Shown: positions 49,486-62,335, counted from the stretch's first letter. The stretch is DNA of 64,000 nt from Cardiocondyla obscurior (GCF_019399895.1 NC_091887.1:1488001-1552000); one strand, 5' to 3'. Made by a program: numbers and translations. Notes: a model not told the origin generated them from the sequence alone.

Positions 49486-50391
49486 ATAAAAATTAAAAGA
49501 AAAAATAAATTAATAAATAAATAAAAATACGTCAGCGAGAGTGAGAAAAAAAAATTGCAGAATCCGTGTAATTCGTAAAAATCCGTCGCGCCTTAACGGG
49601 ATCAACGAACAGCGCGACGGCCGCACCGTATTGAGCTTGTTAATAATAAGGCAATGTTTAACAAGCATCCTCTAAACAAAACCACGATCCGTTCCGTCAA
49701 GATTAACGCTCGCATGCGGGTCGGCCTCGCGATACGAATTAGGGAAAAAAACTTGATGACCCCCGACATTTGTAAGGATTAGAAAGAAAATCAGTAAAAA
49801 CGGCGGCTTAACCCCTCGACGTTGGTCGCACGGTGAAAATCTGGCGTACCCTAATAATCCGGAGCGATTTCTCAAAAGGCGATCTGGCACCGTCCTTTTT
49901 GCATCTCGCGCGGAGCTTTCCCCGTGTCGCAGAAAACGACGCCACTGTCCTCGTTACTTTACGGGCCACCGACTAATTACCGCGTGCACCAAAAACGCTT
50001 ATCCGCGGCATACGTATCTTCAGAAAATAATCGAAAATAAAACGCGCGAATCGGGTAAATTAAAAACTCGACGATCTATAATCGGCGGGCGACTCCGCCG
50101 ATTTCCTGCCGAACGCGAAAATTCGACTAGCTACGTAAACCCTGATCGCCTTTCGACCGGTTTACAACGAAGTTTAATTACGCGGTGCCAAGTTTGATAT
50201 AGTTAGGCCCATTGAACTGCCGGCAAGATTGTTTTACGAAGTAAATGAGGCAATGATGACTCGAGGCTTCGGGACCACCTAGCAGCCTGACGAAGTCCTT
50301 CCAGGCTTGCCTTTAAACTCCTTGCAAACTAATTAACGCGCGACCAACTCACACGCACGCCCCAACACACGCACGCGGGACACGCACGCAC

Positions 50392-50423
50392 GTAACAAAC
50401 ACGCACGAAGGTAACAAACACGC
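50392..50423 (+). repeat. 13-bp direct repeat in an ACACGC-rich tract
   Basis: GTAACAAACACGC occurs at 50392-50404 and again at 50411-50423, after a run of CACGCACG units from about 50350. Confidence 0.8.
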
Positions 50424-50857
50424 GTAAACCTGCGCCTTCCCTTCTTCTCTCGCTCTCGCATGCTGAAGCTATCGTAGACTTAAAGAAAAATCCCTCGAGA
50501 ATTCTGAACGCCTAAACCCGCACTCAAATTTCTTACTACATATACTATAAAAAATTTATGTATTAGGTTCCTTCATACATGTATTAATTCTTTCTGCAAA
50601 ACTTCCCAAACACAACAGTCATGAATATCGCAATTATATTATTAAGCCATATGTTTATACAAGTTAAATACATGATCTATAAAACTATTCACTGAAACTT
50701 TTCGCGACGATATAACAAGCGGGAGATGGAGATACACCTTTCGATCTTACGAACGAATCGAAGAAGCACGTCCGTTTTGTTTCTACTTTATTTTCTTAAT
50801 CCTCAAGAATTTAATGAATTACAAAGTTGTTGTAATGAATAAATCAACAAGCTCTCA

Positions 50858-50882
50858 CCCACCCCCTTCCCCCTCCCCTCCC
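50858..50882 (-). other. G-quadruplex-type run on the minus strand
   Basis: The plus strand reads CCC-A-CCCCC-TT-CCCCC-T-CCCC-T-CCC, so the minus strand has five closely spaced G runs. It lies in otherwise AT-rich DNA that may be the 3' untranslated region of the minus-strand candidate gene. Confidence 0.6.
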
Positions 50883-52542
50883 TCCGCTCCCACGATCTCC
50901 TCACTGCCTTCCTTACATTTTACAAATCTGATTACCTCTTTCTTAACAAACAGATCATATAGTATAAGTTGTAAAGACACAACAGCATAGAATTATAATT
51001 CTCCGCACATAATTTTCCGCAAACTTATCGATAACGGGATGCACGTATAAGGATCAATATTTATATATATATTTAATAAGTATGTATGTAAGAGATGTAC
51101 GTATATACATTAATGTATAGGTTGTGTATAAAAATATCTTGCGTTAAATCGATCATTAAACTATTATTAAACGTTAAAGGAAATTAGCTAAAATTATGTT
51201 CATACAGATCAGCTTGGTACCAGTTCCGTTCCTGAAACAAAGAAAAAATCATAATAGAAAAGCCTTAACGAGGTGAATAGCGATCGGACGTATTGTACAC
51301 GGCACAGATACATAAACCGAGCGATATTCTCGGTCGGCCGTCACCTGAATTCCTGAATATCGTCCTAATATCGACATGCGAATATCAAACATTCCACGAC
51401 GGCAAGGCGGCGTGTTGCTTACTACTCGATTCCAACTAAGCTACGTATATCTTGCATGCTGAAGCCGTTATCCACCAACTTATTCTATCTATTTCCTGTT
51501 ATTAATTTTATTTAAGTTACATATTTAAATTTTCATTACAAAGTAATTTAATATATCTAATCTACTATAAGATGGCATAGTTAAAAAATTCTCACAACAT
51601 AAAAGTAACGTTAAGAAATAGCACAGCATGCATGAAATAAACGTTCGGCATCTCCGATATGCAGCATCGCAGCATTCGTTCCTATTAATTTAATATTATA
51701 TTAAATGTTATATATATATTTATTCTTTTCTTTTTTTTTTATAAGAAACCAAATTACTTGTCGCTTTTTATGTTCGTCTATCTCTTTATCTTTTATCTTT
51801 TTCTATTTCTATTCCCTGCGCGCAAACTTTCTTCTAGTCCGAAGGGAATTTGCTTTATAGAAAATAAGCCAAGCGAGTCGACCAAAGCTAGCTCCGTTGT
51901 TTCATAGAGGGTGGATTTGTATATAAATGATCGTGTGTGTGGACTTGCGGGCGTGTTTGTCTGTACATCGTCGGATCGACGAAACGCCTCACGCATGACT
52001 GACTTTTCTGAAACATTTTTCTACGCGCTACGCGAAGAATGGAGTTCTACCCCTTTCGTCAGAGTTTCTTTCTTATCTATCCGCAGAATGACTTCCTAGA
52101 GTAACGCGGGAACGTGAGGCCGTCGTCTCTGTCGACGTTTATGGATTATAAGTTCATACCAAAGTGCTTACCAGCAGAAATTATATATTTCCAATTCCTT
52201 TAATTTAAAAGAAAAAAAAAGAAAAGAAAAACCTGCGAAACTGTAATGAAGTAATAAAATCTTTATGAAATGTCGTAAAATATCAAATAAGACTCCGGGG
52301 CACAAAGTACATTCTAAACGTAACAAAAAAGCCATAAAATTAAATGTTAACGTCAATTATCCCTGAAAAATAGAATTAATATCTTTTAATAACTGTTTTT
52401 GCAATTTCCTTATTTGAGTTTCTTCCACAGAAAATAAAGCCACGCAACGCTACAGAAGGACGGACGGAACTGAAGGGAATAATTCGCAAGTGGCCACAGA
52501 AATTCTCTAGTCGATGGTGTTGTTTCGTGGCGCTGCTTAAAA

Positions 52543-52610
52543 TCACATTAAGGATGAGAACGGCGCCGAAAATGACGGGGGCGGAGGGGGCAAATGTGAG
52601 CAGGACGAGA
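52543..52610 (-). CDS. Candidate terminal coding exon, proline-rich
   Basis: An acceptor (ATCTCTTCTCGTTACAG) precedes 52610. Entered in phase 1, as required after the 55374-55458 exon, the frame reads VSSCSHLPPPPPSFSAPFSS-LM and stops at TGA 52545-52543. Phase compatibility with the upstream exon is seen in the sequence; that they are joined is inference, and intervening exons cannot be excluded. A different phase stays open much longer (to about 52376) but reads hydrophobic and arbitrary. Confidence 0.25.
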
Positions 52611-52619
52611 CTGTAACGA

Positions 52620-55370
52620 GAAGAGATTAAAGTTGCATGAAATCGAGGAATATCACGTAAGCTCAAACACGTTTAAGTATAATAGTATAAAAATAAAATC
52701 AAGATTTAAAAAAAAAAGAAAAAAAAAGTCGACAGTCAGCAGCAGACTTACGTTCTTTCGTAGAAAACCTAAATTAAATAATAAAAATTATAGATACATT
52801 TATATATTAATTTTTACGAATTCGTGTAAAATATTTCGGGTGCATTTAGGAGAATTTGATTTATCCGCGATATCGCTTTCTTAATTAAAGAGATATATTC
52901 GAAAAACAAAGAGAAGAAAACGGGGAGTGGAGATGTAGGAGGCAATTAATTGTACCGCGATCGGGACCTCTTTCCTATCCGCGCCGAAGAACCGAGAGAG
53001 AAAGTCTCCCTCTTCGCTCTCGCCTCGTCACGTCTTCTTCTGTCTGTCTCTCGTCGTAGCTGACTGTGACAAATAATTACCGAGGCTTAACATAAGCCAG
53101 AGGCGGTATACTTAGCTAATAGCAAAAAAGAGCGACGATGGCCTCCGAGCCGCTCTACGCGCTCGTTTACGCCCCGGGTTCGCGAAACGAAATGGATTTC
53201 CACGGACGACACGAAGGCTCCGGATATCGCGGCGCGCTCGTATCGATAAAACCGAAGATTGCGCCAGCGAATGTGAACGCGCCGCGCTTATTTAGCGTCG
53301 CAGACGCGGATAGAAGCGAAATAAAAATTCATCGCTACGACGAACGATACGTTAAACGAGCCCTACTCGGATCATCTTTAACGACGGGAGTCAACAGGTA
53401 CAAGACGCTCCCTTTTCTGCGTTCTCTTTTCTATCCCTCTCTTTCTCTATTGCCCGTTCACCGTTCCCAGTTTCTCGCGGGATTCCGGGCTAACTTATAC
53501 TTATTATTGCATTATCTCGCGCTCTAGCATAATTCCAGGCTGCGCCGGAGGTAAGCGGAGAGATGATGAGGGGCCGAGAGGAAAAAGCCGGGGTGGACCG
53601 ATGCCTTCTTTTCTCTTTACGAAATCCGGCGCGTATAATCCGCGCCTCGAGGTTGAGTGCGCGTAATTGAGCGCACTGGTGACAGGTGCGTTGCCCTTTT
53701 TTATTTCAGCTTTGCTTAGCGCGAAGCAGCCCGTTAATGTCTTCATTACGACTTCATTTATCAACCTATCGTGCCGTTTTTCCTTCAATATCTGCTTACA
53801 TGCCGGGAATTCTGCGCGTCTCGCCGCGCGGAGTAGCAGTTCTTCGGTTCGACCGCGAGAGAAATTTCTTTTTCGTTTAATAAAGAGACACGTTTCGTCC
53901 GTAGAAACGGCGATGCAACGCTTGGCGGAACGATATTGTCGCGAAATTTGATGCTGTGTTGCAAAAAAAAAAAATAAAATAAAATAAAATAACTAGTAAG
54001 AAAATTCGAAAAGCGACGGAAAAGGGCGCGAGGGATAATATATGCTACTAATTTACACGAGCGTCTCCCGTTCGACAGTTCGCGCGTACCCCCGACATCC
54101 ACCCCTCATCCCACGAGACCTGGAAGGGGTGGCCGCGCTCTCATGAATGCGCCGTGGAGTTTCGTGAGCTCCTTAATGAACCTAGTTCGCGAAAACCATT
54201 AATAACGAGAGGACTCACGGTGAGGAGCGCGCCCGAGCGCGCCGGCAGGAAAAGAGAGCCCGATATTCGTCGAGGGCCCGAAACCGCAGATCTTCCCGTG
54301 AGAAACTCTCCGGACCGGCGGCTGCTTTACACCTCCATTATTTTTTAAAGATCGACCGGCGTCGTTCGTCTTGTTCGTACGCGATCGGAAAATCATGAGA
54401 CCAAGAAGCAGTCAAAGCGAAAGAAAATAAGTTCTTTTTTATTATTTCTCTTTATTTTTTTTTCTTTTTTTTCTTATTGTTTTTTTACGGAAACAAGTTG
54501 GATCGAGAATGACCTGTTTGCAGAGCGAATAGTAGCCCTTGACGAAAAGCTCTTTCTCCTCGGCGAGTGAAACGCGGAAAACGGAGAGATAGTCGAGTCG
54601 GCACGGCGGAGGGTGTCGGCTAGCCCTAATGCGACGTATCAATATACGTGGATGGTGGTGATGGGCCAATATCGCATAAGTGGCTCGATTCGCAGTCATT
54701 TGTTACATTTTGTTCGGTCTAAGTAATTTAAGAGTCACGGCTTTGCCCTCCTTTTCTTTTTCCCCCCCCCGTCTCCCGGAAAGGAGGACCCGGAGTCGAC
54801 GAGGGTGAAGAGAAGGCAGAAATCTAAGAGGGAACGGGGAGAATAAGACAGGAGAAAGGGTGAAGGGTGAGTTCAGGATGCCTTGGACCCTGGTAGAAGT
54901 TACTACCGGCCGGGGGTAGGCGAAAAGGGTGGTGCACTTCGCCTCCATTCTTCGGCAAATCGCGGCATATTTGTCAGATTTTTGTTCGAGAACAAAACCT
55001 CGCCGACCACCCCCGGCGCGAGTAAAGGGTGGTAGAGAAAGAGGGGGAGGAGGGGGAGAGAGACAGCGAAGGGATGCGGCGCCTTAAGTGGATTGGCTTC
55101 GTTCGTATATATACGGGGTGTATGTGTATCTACGACGAATGCCTTAATTTTAGTCTTCAGCCGGTAGTAATCCCCGTCGCCTTCGATTTCCGGATGCGCG
55201 TGAAAAATCTCCGCTCTTTCGCCAAATGAGTATTATAAATAATGGCCGTTTGCATACCGTTAATATTATTACCGACCAAGTACATACGTAAACGTAACGT
55301 ACATGCAGCCGCATGCAAAACGTCGATCAAGAAAAAAGAAAAGATAAATTTTCTCAAATTTATTTCAACT
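52620..55370. other. Non-coding stretch, possibly an intron of the minus-strand candidate gene
   Basis: This lies between two candidate minus-strand exons. It contains a TAAAA array (53963-53991), a T-rich tract near 54435-54490 and a plus-strand acceptor-like TTTTTTATTTCAG ending 53709. A 129-codon plus-strand frame (53138-53527) lacks splice or homology support. Confidence 0.35.
53963..53991 (+). repeat. AAAAT pentanucleotide microsatellite, locus 3
   Basis: An A12 run merges into about five AAAAT units. It has the same unit and orientation as the other three arrays. Confidence 0.85.
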
Positions 55371-55373
55371 CAC

Positions 55374-55458
55374 CTTTGAAGCCCTTCTCTGGAGATAAAG
55401 ATTCGAAATTGTGCGCGTCGGATTCGCCGTCAGTATCGTTTTCCAACGGCGCGTCAAT
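55374..55458 (-). CDS. Internal coding exon, acidic linker region of an unidentified protein
   Basis: This 85-base exon is bounded by an acceptor (CTATGATTTCAG) and a strong donor (TTCAAAG|GTGAGT). In phase 0 it encodes 28 residues, IDAPLENDTDGESDAHNFES then LSPEKGFK, plus one base. The composition is acidic and serine-rich with an SP motif, typical of disordered linkers in regulatory proteins. A second frame is also open but reads basic and less natural, and the third has a stop, so the frame is not proven. The exon cannot be assigned to a family. Transcription runs right to left, so the remaining exons lie at lower coordinates (candidate 52543-52610) and higher ones (candidates 56292-56326 and 60947-60998). 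It is the best-bounded exon in the right half of the window. Confidence 0.5.
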
Positions 55459-56291
55459 CTGAAATCATAGATATTCACGGTATTATTAACAGCGTTCGTG
55501 AGAATAAAAATCTTTGATGGTTAATAATTTATTTCCTGCTAATCGACCGAATAGGAATTTTGATTTTATTATTTAAAGGAAAAATTCTTTTATTAGTCTT
55601 CGACTTTGGAGGAGACAGAAGGATACGTCTCGTATTAAATTTGAGCATCGGATACACGTGTGAACAGCTGCCAACAGCTATAACAGCGTCTTCCCACGCA
55701 TCTCCTTGAAGCACATATGTGATACACCAATCTAGGCGCCCCTCTATGTAATTACGCGACTAACACATCGTGTAAACGCGCGAGCTATTACGATACACGA
55801 TTGATCTTACAACGTTAACATTACCGATGTACATATGACAAAGTATAAAAAGACGCGAAAGCAAAATAAACTGCCTTACGTCGTTTATCGGATCTTAAAG
55901 CGCATTTGAAAATAAAGTAAAATAAATTCTCTTAAATCTCCATGTCGTAACAGATACATCAATCTAACGAGATCAGCTTCATTAGACATGTAACTCACAT
56001 TAATTACGGTTATACGTTAATGAATTCCAATGACAAAGGCCATCGGAATTGTTGAAAGAAATAAAAGAGCATGTTAATGAGCGGAAGAAAGAGAGAGAGA
56101 AGATAGGAATAAAATAAATTTCTAATCGTTCAAAAGCCGGGCATGGGAATGCGAGCGAGTAACGCGCGTAGGTGTGATTACACGCCTCGAAACCCCTTTT
56201 TCCCATAGAACTAAATATAGCGGGTGTCATCTCGCTCTCCGATGGCTTGGACACACGTGTCTCGCGCGACGTGCCGGCTACAGGGACTCAC

Positions 56292-56326
56292 ATCTGGTCG
56301 GTGTTTCCTGCCGGCCGCAGCATCCT
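56292..56326 (-). CDS. Weak candidate micro-exon
   Basis: Thirty-five bases lie between CATTGCACAG and a donor CCAGAT|GTGAGT. Entered in phase 1 it reads (K)DAAAGRKHRPD and leaves in phase 0, which fits the 55374-55458 exon. The polypyrimidine tract is poor, so this is supported mainly by the strong donor and phase agreement. Confidence 0.18.
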
Positions 56327-56899
56327 CTGTGCAATGTGATTTATTTTCAAGTATATGATCCCAGAGATTCGCCACGATGAGAGATTATCGCGGCGGCCGT
56401 GGCGGATAGTCAAAGGCTTGGTGGATATACAACGCGGTTACGAAAATAAAACTAAGCCAATTAGGGACGAGTGCAACCGCGGCGCGAAGCTGTAGAATGT
56501 ATGCGATAAGAACTGTATCTTTTCAATTAAAGAAAAAAATAAAATAAATAATTGCGCGCTCACATAAGTCTGAATTAAAAAAAGAAATTATAAATCATCT
56601 ATCGTGTCATTAAAATATAAAATTATAGAAGACAATATTAATTTCAGCGTAAAAGAGCTTTGTAATTCCTAATAAAACGTACGCCAAAAATTTATTTTAA
56701 CCACCGGAGATTACGCAGAGTAAAGTTTCCTCGTCGGTTTTCAAGCGTAGCAGGTCGCGCGTAGCGTTATAAAGCTGCGGCTACTTCAACGTCATCCTCG
56801 ACGCTTTTAATCGAGGCCACTGGCAAAAGGAGCGCATAGTCTTCGTGGTGCGGATTCTCCGAAGTTCCTTTCTTTCATCGGCAAACGTTGTTCTCGAGC

Positions 56900-56926
56900 G
56901 GGGGGGGAGGAGGGAGGGGGAGGGGG
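56900..56926 (+). other. G-quadruplex-type run
   Basis: Eight G, then GG, GGG, GGGGG and GGGGG are separated by single A bases, easily meeting a four-run quadruplex motif on the plus strand. A second such run lies at 12788-12808. Confidence 0.65.
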
Positions 56927-58351
56927 CCTCCTATCCCTGGTGCACCTTTCCCCTTTCGTCCCTTCGCTGGCCACGAGGGAACGCGTAAAGAGGAGAGCGA
57001 AGGAAGGGAGAAACCAGGTAAAGAGCATTCTCTCTACACGGGTATAAGGCCCAGTTTTGAAATGCTCGGCAATATAGTGAGTTCGTTATGAGGCTCGCCC
57101 CGACGTGGTATGGCTCATAATTGTAGACTCGGGGCTCGAACCGTGCACCTCCGGGCGCTACGCTCTCCCCGACTGACACCTATTGTCCGCAGAAAATCCC
57201 GCGGGTACGTCCGAAAATCGTCGCGATCGCTCTCGCCGAGGCCCCGGCAGGAGGGAAGCCTCGTCTAATCGCCGTCCGGTTTCGGCGCCGACTTTCGCGG
57301 CACGCCGCAACACGAAATCCGCCCGCCCACGGCCGCTTGCCGGGCGCGAATTGCACCGAGGGAAGTCGGGACGAACGGCGGACAAAACATTTCATGGCCG
57401 GGCATGAAAATTATTAGCTCGAGAATGTCTTAATCCCCGGCAGCGAGCCTGGTCCCGCGGTCTTCGGCTTTAACATAAAACCTTCTTTTTTCTCTCTCTC
57501 TTTCTCTTTCTTTCTCCGGCCAGGGCTCACCGAGAGAAATGCCCCGGACGCGAGCTGACGGTCTCGCGGAGATGCGGCTAAATGCTGGAACGCGGCGCAG
57601 TTCGGCGCATAATGTATGTGCTACGTCGAACGGCACCCCGTTTATTTCCAGGTTAATGCGCGGTTTAAGGTACGGCTGCCAGTGCGCGCTTTTTCCTCCG
57701 CGAAGATCGAGATACCCGGCTATCGCATGCTTTACGTGTTTCTAGCGCCGCTTTAGAGAGCGAATGCGCGCGGCTTTTTGCCGGGACGTTCGCGATCGAA
57801 GGAAAAAAAAAAAAGACCTCTCTTTCTCTTTCTCGCCCGCAGAACTGTAGAGGGAAATTGTCAGTAGCCACACGTATCGCGATGGCAAGAAATAAGAAAA
57901 TCTTATAATCATATGCTAAATGATTAATAATTAATACTGGAAAAAATTCTTCGAGTTGATATACTCAAATCTTTAGAGTTGTATTTAATTAAATACGTTC
58001 TAAATATAAAAGCGCGCGTGGAATATGAACAATTTTCGCTACAAATGAGTATCTTTTGGATTTACTCAAATATCATTAGAGTGGAAGTCTTAAGTTATTC
58101 CCAGGCTGTCCTGAGTTATTTATCTGTCTGCACGGTGAGGGTGAATCTTACCTCCTCCTTCTTCCCCGCTTTCTCAACCACGTCTTAATAGTACGAGCCG
58201 CAGAGTTAATAAACCGACGTAGCGACAATTCTCTCAGCGGATCCTAGCCTCCTTCAATTTTTGATCAAAGAAACAATTCATTTTTTAAATTCGGTACTTG
58301 AAATAGAAACTATAGAAAATGCGTTATATATAATTTTAAATTTCTGCAATT

Positions 58352-58373
58352 AAAAAATAAAATAAAATAAAAA
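58352..58373 (+). repeat. TAAAA-type microsatellite, locus 4
   Basis: About four AATAA/TAAAA units lie in AT-rich DNA. This is the fourth array of the same unit and orientation. Confidence 0.8.
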
Positions 58374-60946
58374 TTCTAAAATTTGTATTAAATTGTGCGT
58401 TAAAAATCGAGACATTAATATAGAATATTCATATATATGTATGTATTTGTTTCCAGAAGGAAATTTTATGTCATGTGAGCTTTTACGGAAAAACGAGGGG
58501 GAAAAAAAAAAAAAAGAAAACTGCAGGAAGACTTAATAATACATGCTGGGTCGGTGGAAAACCGCGGAGTGCATAAATTCAAAGTAGATTAATATTGTCT
58601 CCGTGGCTGTCGCGGCGCCAAACTTATGGCGCTAATTCGGCGGAGGAATTATTACCGGGGGCTTGCTTCGAGTCATCCCTACTGGCACTCGCGTGTTTTG
58701 CGAAAAGGGGGTATCTTGTCTTTAATAGAAACCGTACGTGCTTCCACGGGATTCCAAGCAACGCGTCTGTTAATATCTGAACCTTGGGACATCCCGCTAC
58801 GAATTATTCCAATGCAAGAGAGATACATCGGCGATACTTACAAATTATCCAAAATACATTTTTATCGACCCGGCAATCGTACGCGTTTATGTTCATTGCG
58901 ACGTAATTAATATTAATTACGTGAATTAAAAAAAAGAAAAAGAAACTTCTTCCGGTTTTATTCGTCGACGAGACGTATCGAAACGTGAAAACTTGGACCG
59001 CGGTGTAAAATCAGAATTGCTTTGCGCTCGGGACAATTATGAAAACGAAGGAAACCCAAGATTAACGAACGCGGTAAGAAAACGGCTTTCCGAAAGTCTC
59101 TTAAGTAAATTAAGGGCACTCCGCGTTGTCTTTCGTTCTCCGAAGGACCGAGGTAGACGGCAGATTACAGCTGTTTAGCATCCCCGATGAAAAACTTGTC
59201 GGTAATTATTCAAATTATTTCAAGGGCCACGCTTTTCGGTAGACCGGTGCTGTTACGTGGCGGAATGTCTTTATTCTCTTTCTATGTTCACCGGCTACGG
59301 AAAAGATGCAGCTCTCTGCGGACGGTCATAAAATGCGAAAATAAAAGCACCTAACATAACCACAGGGTGTATTTTAGAATTTCAGGTGTCTTTTACACGT
59401 TCCCGGACAATATCATCCTTAATCTAAATTACGCTTTAAGTGAATAAGTGAATGCATAAGAAATTTATTTATTTTTAATTCTCTTGTTAACTTTTTTTTT
59501 TTCTTTATCTTTTTTTTTTTTTTCGAAAAGCGTTGCGCGCGATATCGGCGATCCTCGTAAAACAACGCGAGTGTAATTCCGGATATCTATCATCGCAGCG
59601 TGATAGCGCGAACGTGACGCCGATATAAACGCGAGGAATAAAAAGACCTAGAGAAAGGAGGAGACTGCAGACGATAGAGGAGGAAGCGGAGATTAGGGCG
59701 GGGAGGGACCGCTTTTTAGACGGTCACTGACATTGCGGAGGTGTTGTGTGAGAAGTGACTGATGAGTTTTCCGCTCGATTGGATAACGGGCTAGGCCAGC
59801 ACTCGCCCGTCTCTGGATTTTTTTTTTCTCTCTCTCTCTCTCTCTCGAACCTCTTCCCTGCAACGCGATGACGTTTGACCTGGATCTCGACTGTACTCGA
59901 CGTAGCAGCGGCAAAGCGCCGCATGATCTCGAAATATCAAACAATCAGAACTTTTCATTTCAATTTTAGCTGCGCGCTTATATTAACGCGAACGTGTAAA
60001 CGTTAACGCGAATAATTTTACGAGCTTCTACATACGACGGAAATTATCGTAGAGACAAAAATGCGACTGTGAATAATGAGACGAGCATCCAATGTGATTG
60101 ATTCGTACGCGCCGACGAAAATGATATGAAATATGAATTACTGCCTAAATTGGCGAGTATCGCAAGGGAGATGCGCTGCCGATCGGGCGAATGAACCGTC
60201 ACGGACGCGGCACTTTGGGCCACATCGTCTATAAAGAACGAACCACGCTTCCGCCAGGGACAAAGACTGCCTTCATAACCGGGCACCGTCCTCTTTGCCG
60301 TCGTGTTCGTCGCTGCGCTTCCCCGACTCGTTGAAATCGAGCAACGCGTCGATCGCGCGAAGACTTCTGCCGAGTAAAGTCAGACACATGCGCGTCAAAA
60401 AAAAAAGAAAGAAAAAAGAAAAAGAAAATCATTTAATAACGAAAATATAACGCTCGTAATAATTCGTAACAATTTTAGAAACATCATGTACCTAAATATT
60501 TTATTCAGAGCCAATATCGAGGAAATTTATTTCTCGGTTGCGCATCGATCCTAGCAACGGGCGGCTCGCTACTTCTCGCGATACGGTATCCTCAGCTGAA
60601 AGTAACGTGGAAGGGAGGAGAAACTGGCAAATTGCAGAGCGTTAGAGATCGCGAGCGCGATTTAGTTCCGCGGCTACGAGAGAGAAAGGAGATGAATAAG
60701 AGAGAGAGACGGATGAAAGCGGCAAGGCAGAGTAGAACGGTGAAATCACCCCTCGAGGAAACGCTCGGATAGTCCAGGGTGGTCTTAGCGTGTCGCTTAG
60801 CACCCTATCTGCAGGGATCTTCTCTCGGGCCAACCCCTACGGAGGTCGCAATCTCTCTCTCTTTCTCTCTCGCTTACGTCAGCCTCTCTTCCTCCCTCGT
60901 CGCGCTAGACCTCATGGGGGCTGCGTTTGTCGTAAGCATTACTCAC

Positions 60947-60998
60947 TTTCTAGACGCCTACTTGCAAACCCCGTCGAGTCGTCCCCGAGGCTCAGTGA
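60947..60998 (-). CDS. Weak candidate internal coding exon
   Basis: Fifty-two bases lie between an acceptor (TTTGTTCCCTAATGTAG) and a donor (CTAGAAA|GTGAGT). Only one frame is open, reading SLSLGDDSTGFASRRLE plus one base (A). That leftover base would combine with AG at the start of the 56292-56326 candidate to give lysine, so phases agree through to 55374-55458. A short exon with one open frame is weak evidence alone. Confidence 0.22.
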
Positions 60999-62335
60999 CT
61001 ACATTAGGGAACAAATCTTCCTTCTCCCGAGGCAGCGACTCCCGTGACTCGAAAGGCGACACACGCTGATAGAATGGATTGTCCGGCCTGCATTGACCGG
61101 ACCACTTCGTCGCGTAATCTGCGACAGCGAAACGCTTCCGCGTACGATCGGCCTGCTAATTCGATTACACGCCGCGTAAATTACATTCCGAGGTACGCAC
61201 GCAAAGTATTTCTAAATCTATTGTTGAACCGTATTTATATGTTCTTGAAAATCTAATCAGAAAATAGTTTCTTCAAGCACATTTTCTTTTTTCTTTTTTT
61301 TTTTTTAACAATTTTTTAAATATTATTTCAAGCGATTCTTTTTGGCGTCTGTCTGATCGAATGCTTTAACGTGGACGTGATACATTTTTCGTTTTCTTAA
61401 ATTATTATTTCGGTACATTTATGCGAAATAAAAGAAAGAATTAATTTTTTTATATTAATGTAAAGTATAAAGTGACTTTGTGTCGTAAGAAAAAACACGT
61501 GTCTGACATTTTATCAAGTTTTTAAGTATCGTCGAAAAGCCGTGTTCGTGAGGACTTCACGGCCCTGTATCGCGATGGCTCTGAAGTATTCCGCGGCCGA
61601 GATTAACGAGATCCACGTGTCCGGTATTATCGGCACGCACCCAAGACCACTTGTTCGAAAGGAGCAACCTGTAGAGGCTGGCATACCAAGTGCGTGCGCT
61701 GTAAGGAGGGAAACGACGAAATTCAGGGTTAGCCGAGCAGCCAAACATAGAACCGAAACGTATGTGGGAACACGTGTACGCGTTTCCATAAATATCTTCC
61801 CCGTAAACTTGGCGCGCGGCATGAAAGAAGGCATCCTCGGAAACCCGTGTAATCGGGTCTCGGTTACCGGCTACCGTTTCGAACTGCCTTCGATTAATCC
61901 CACGAGCGACAACGATCAGAGATACACGCTCGATTTTGCTTTATTGTTACAGCGCGGTAAAAAATTATTAAAAAAAAAATAATAATAAAAATAAAAAAAA
62001 GAAACGTAATTAAATTTAATCAAACGTGAAGAGCTACCCGTCTCGAAAACTATTTCTCGAGAACCATTAAAAGAATATCACCGTTGGGGAAAAAAAAAAA
62101 AAAAATTTCCAGATTCCAAAGCTCTGCGAAGCGTCGCGCGTTCCGTGCCGCCATCGAAACTCGATTAATTGAACCGGCGAGGAGTACGCGGAATTCATAG
62201 GACGTCGAGAGCGAAATGCCTCGAGACCGACGTAATAAAGTGCGCTCTCTTTCTGGCGGCAGGAGGCCCTCATTCAGGAGCCGCCACATGTCCCTTTGCG
62301 AAAAGAGTAGCTTCTTCCTCACGTCATCTGCCGAG

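Larger units (their letters stand above)
41110..52540. other. Non-coding stretch with isolated protein-like frames
   Basis: No confirmed gene. The contents are GC-rich blocks near 42400, 43300, 45600-45700 and 47040-47700 with low-complexity open frames on both strands, and AT-rich blocks near 48800-49000 and 50500-51800. There is also a C-rich run at 50858-50882 and a short direct repeat at 50392-50423. Two short frames read unusually like protein (42241-42369 minus and 49324-49485 plus) and are listed separately. The 50.5-52.5 kb part could be a 3' untranslated region of the minus-strand candidate gene. Confidence 0.35.
56330..60940. other. Non-coding stretch, possibly an intron
   Basis: The contents are a G-rich run (56900-56926), a CpG-rich block (57150-57400), a TAAAA-type array (58352-58373), and CT repeats after a T run (59819-59846). 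There is also a minus-strand donor-like GAG|GTAAGA near 58156, preceded by an arginine-rich open frame with no good acceptor. No exon could be supported. Confidence 0.35.

Noticed and set aside
53138..53527. 129-codon plus-strand frame starting MASEPLYALVYAPG
   Set aside because: It has a reasonable start context but no recognised family or splice support. Its second half becomes leucine/serine-rich, so it is probably chance.
58156..58250. Minus-strand arginine-rich frame ending at GAG|GTAAGA
   Set aside because: The donor is good, but no acceptable 3' splice site precedes it and a stop lies 31 codons upstream.
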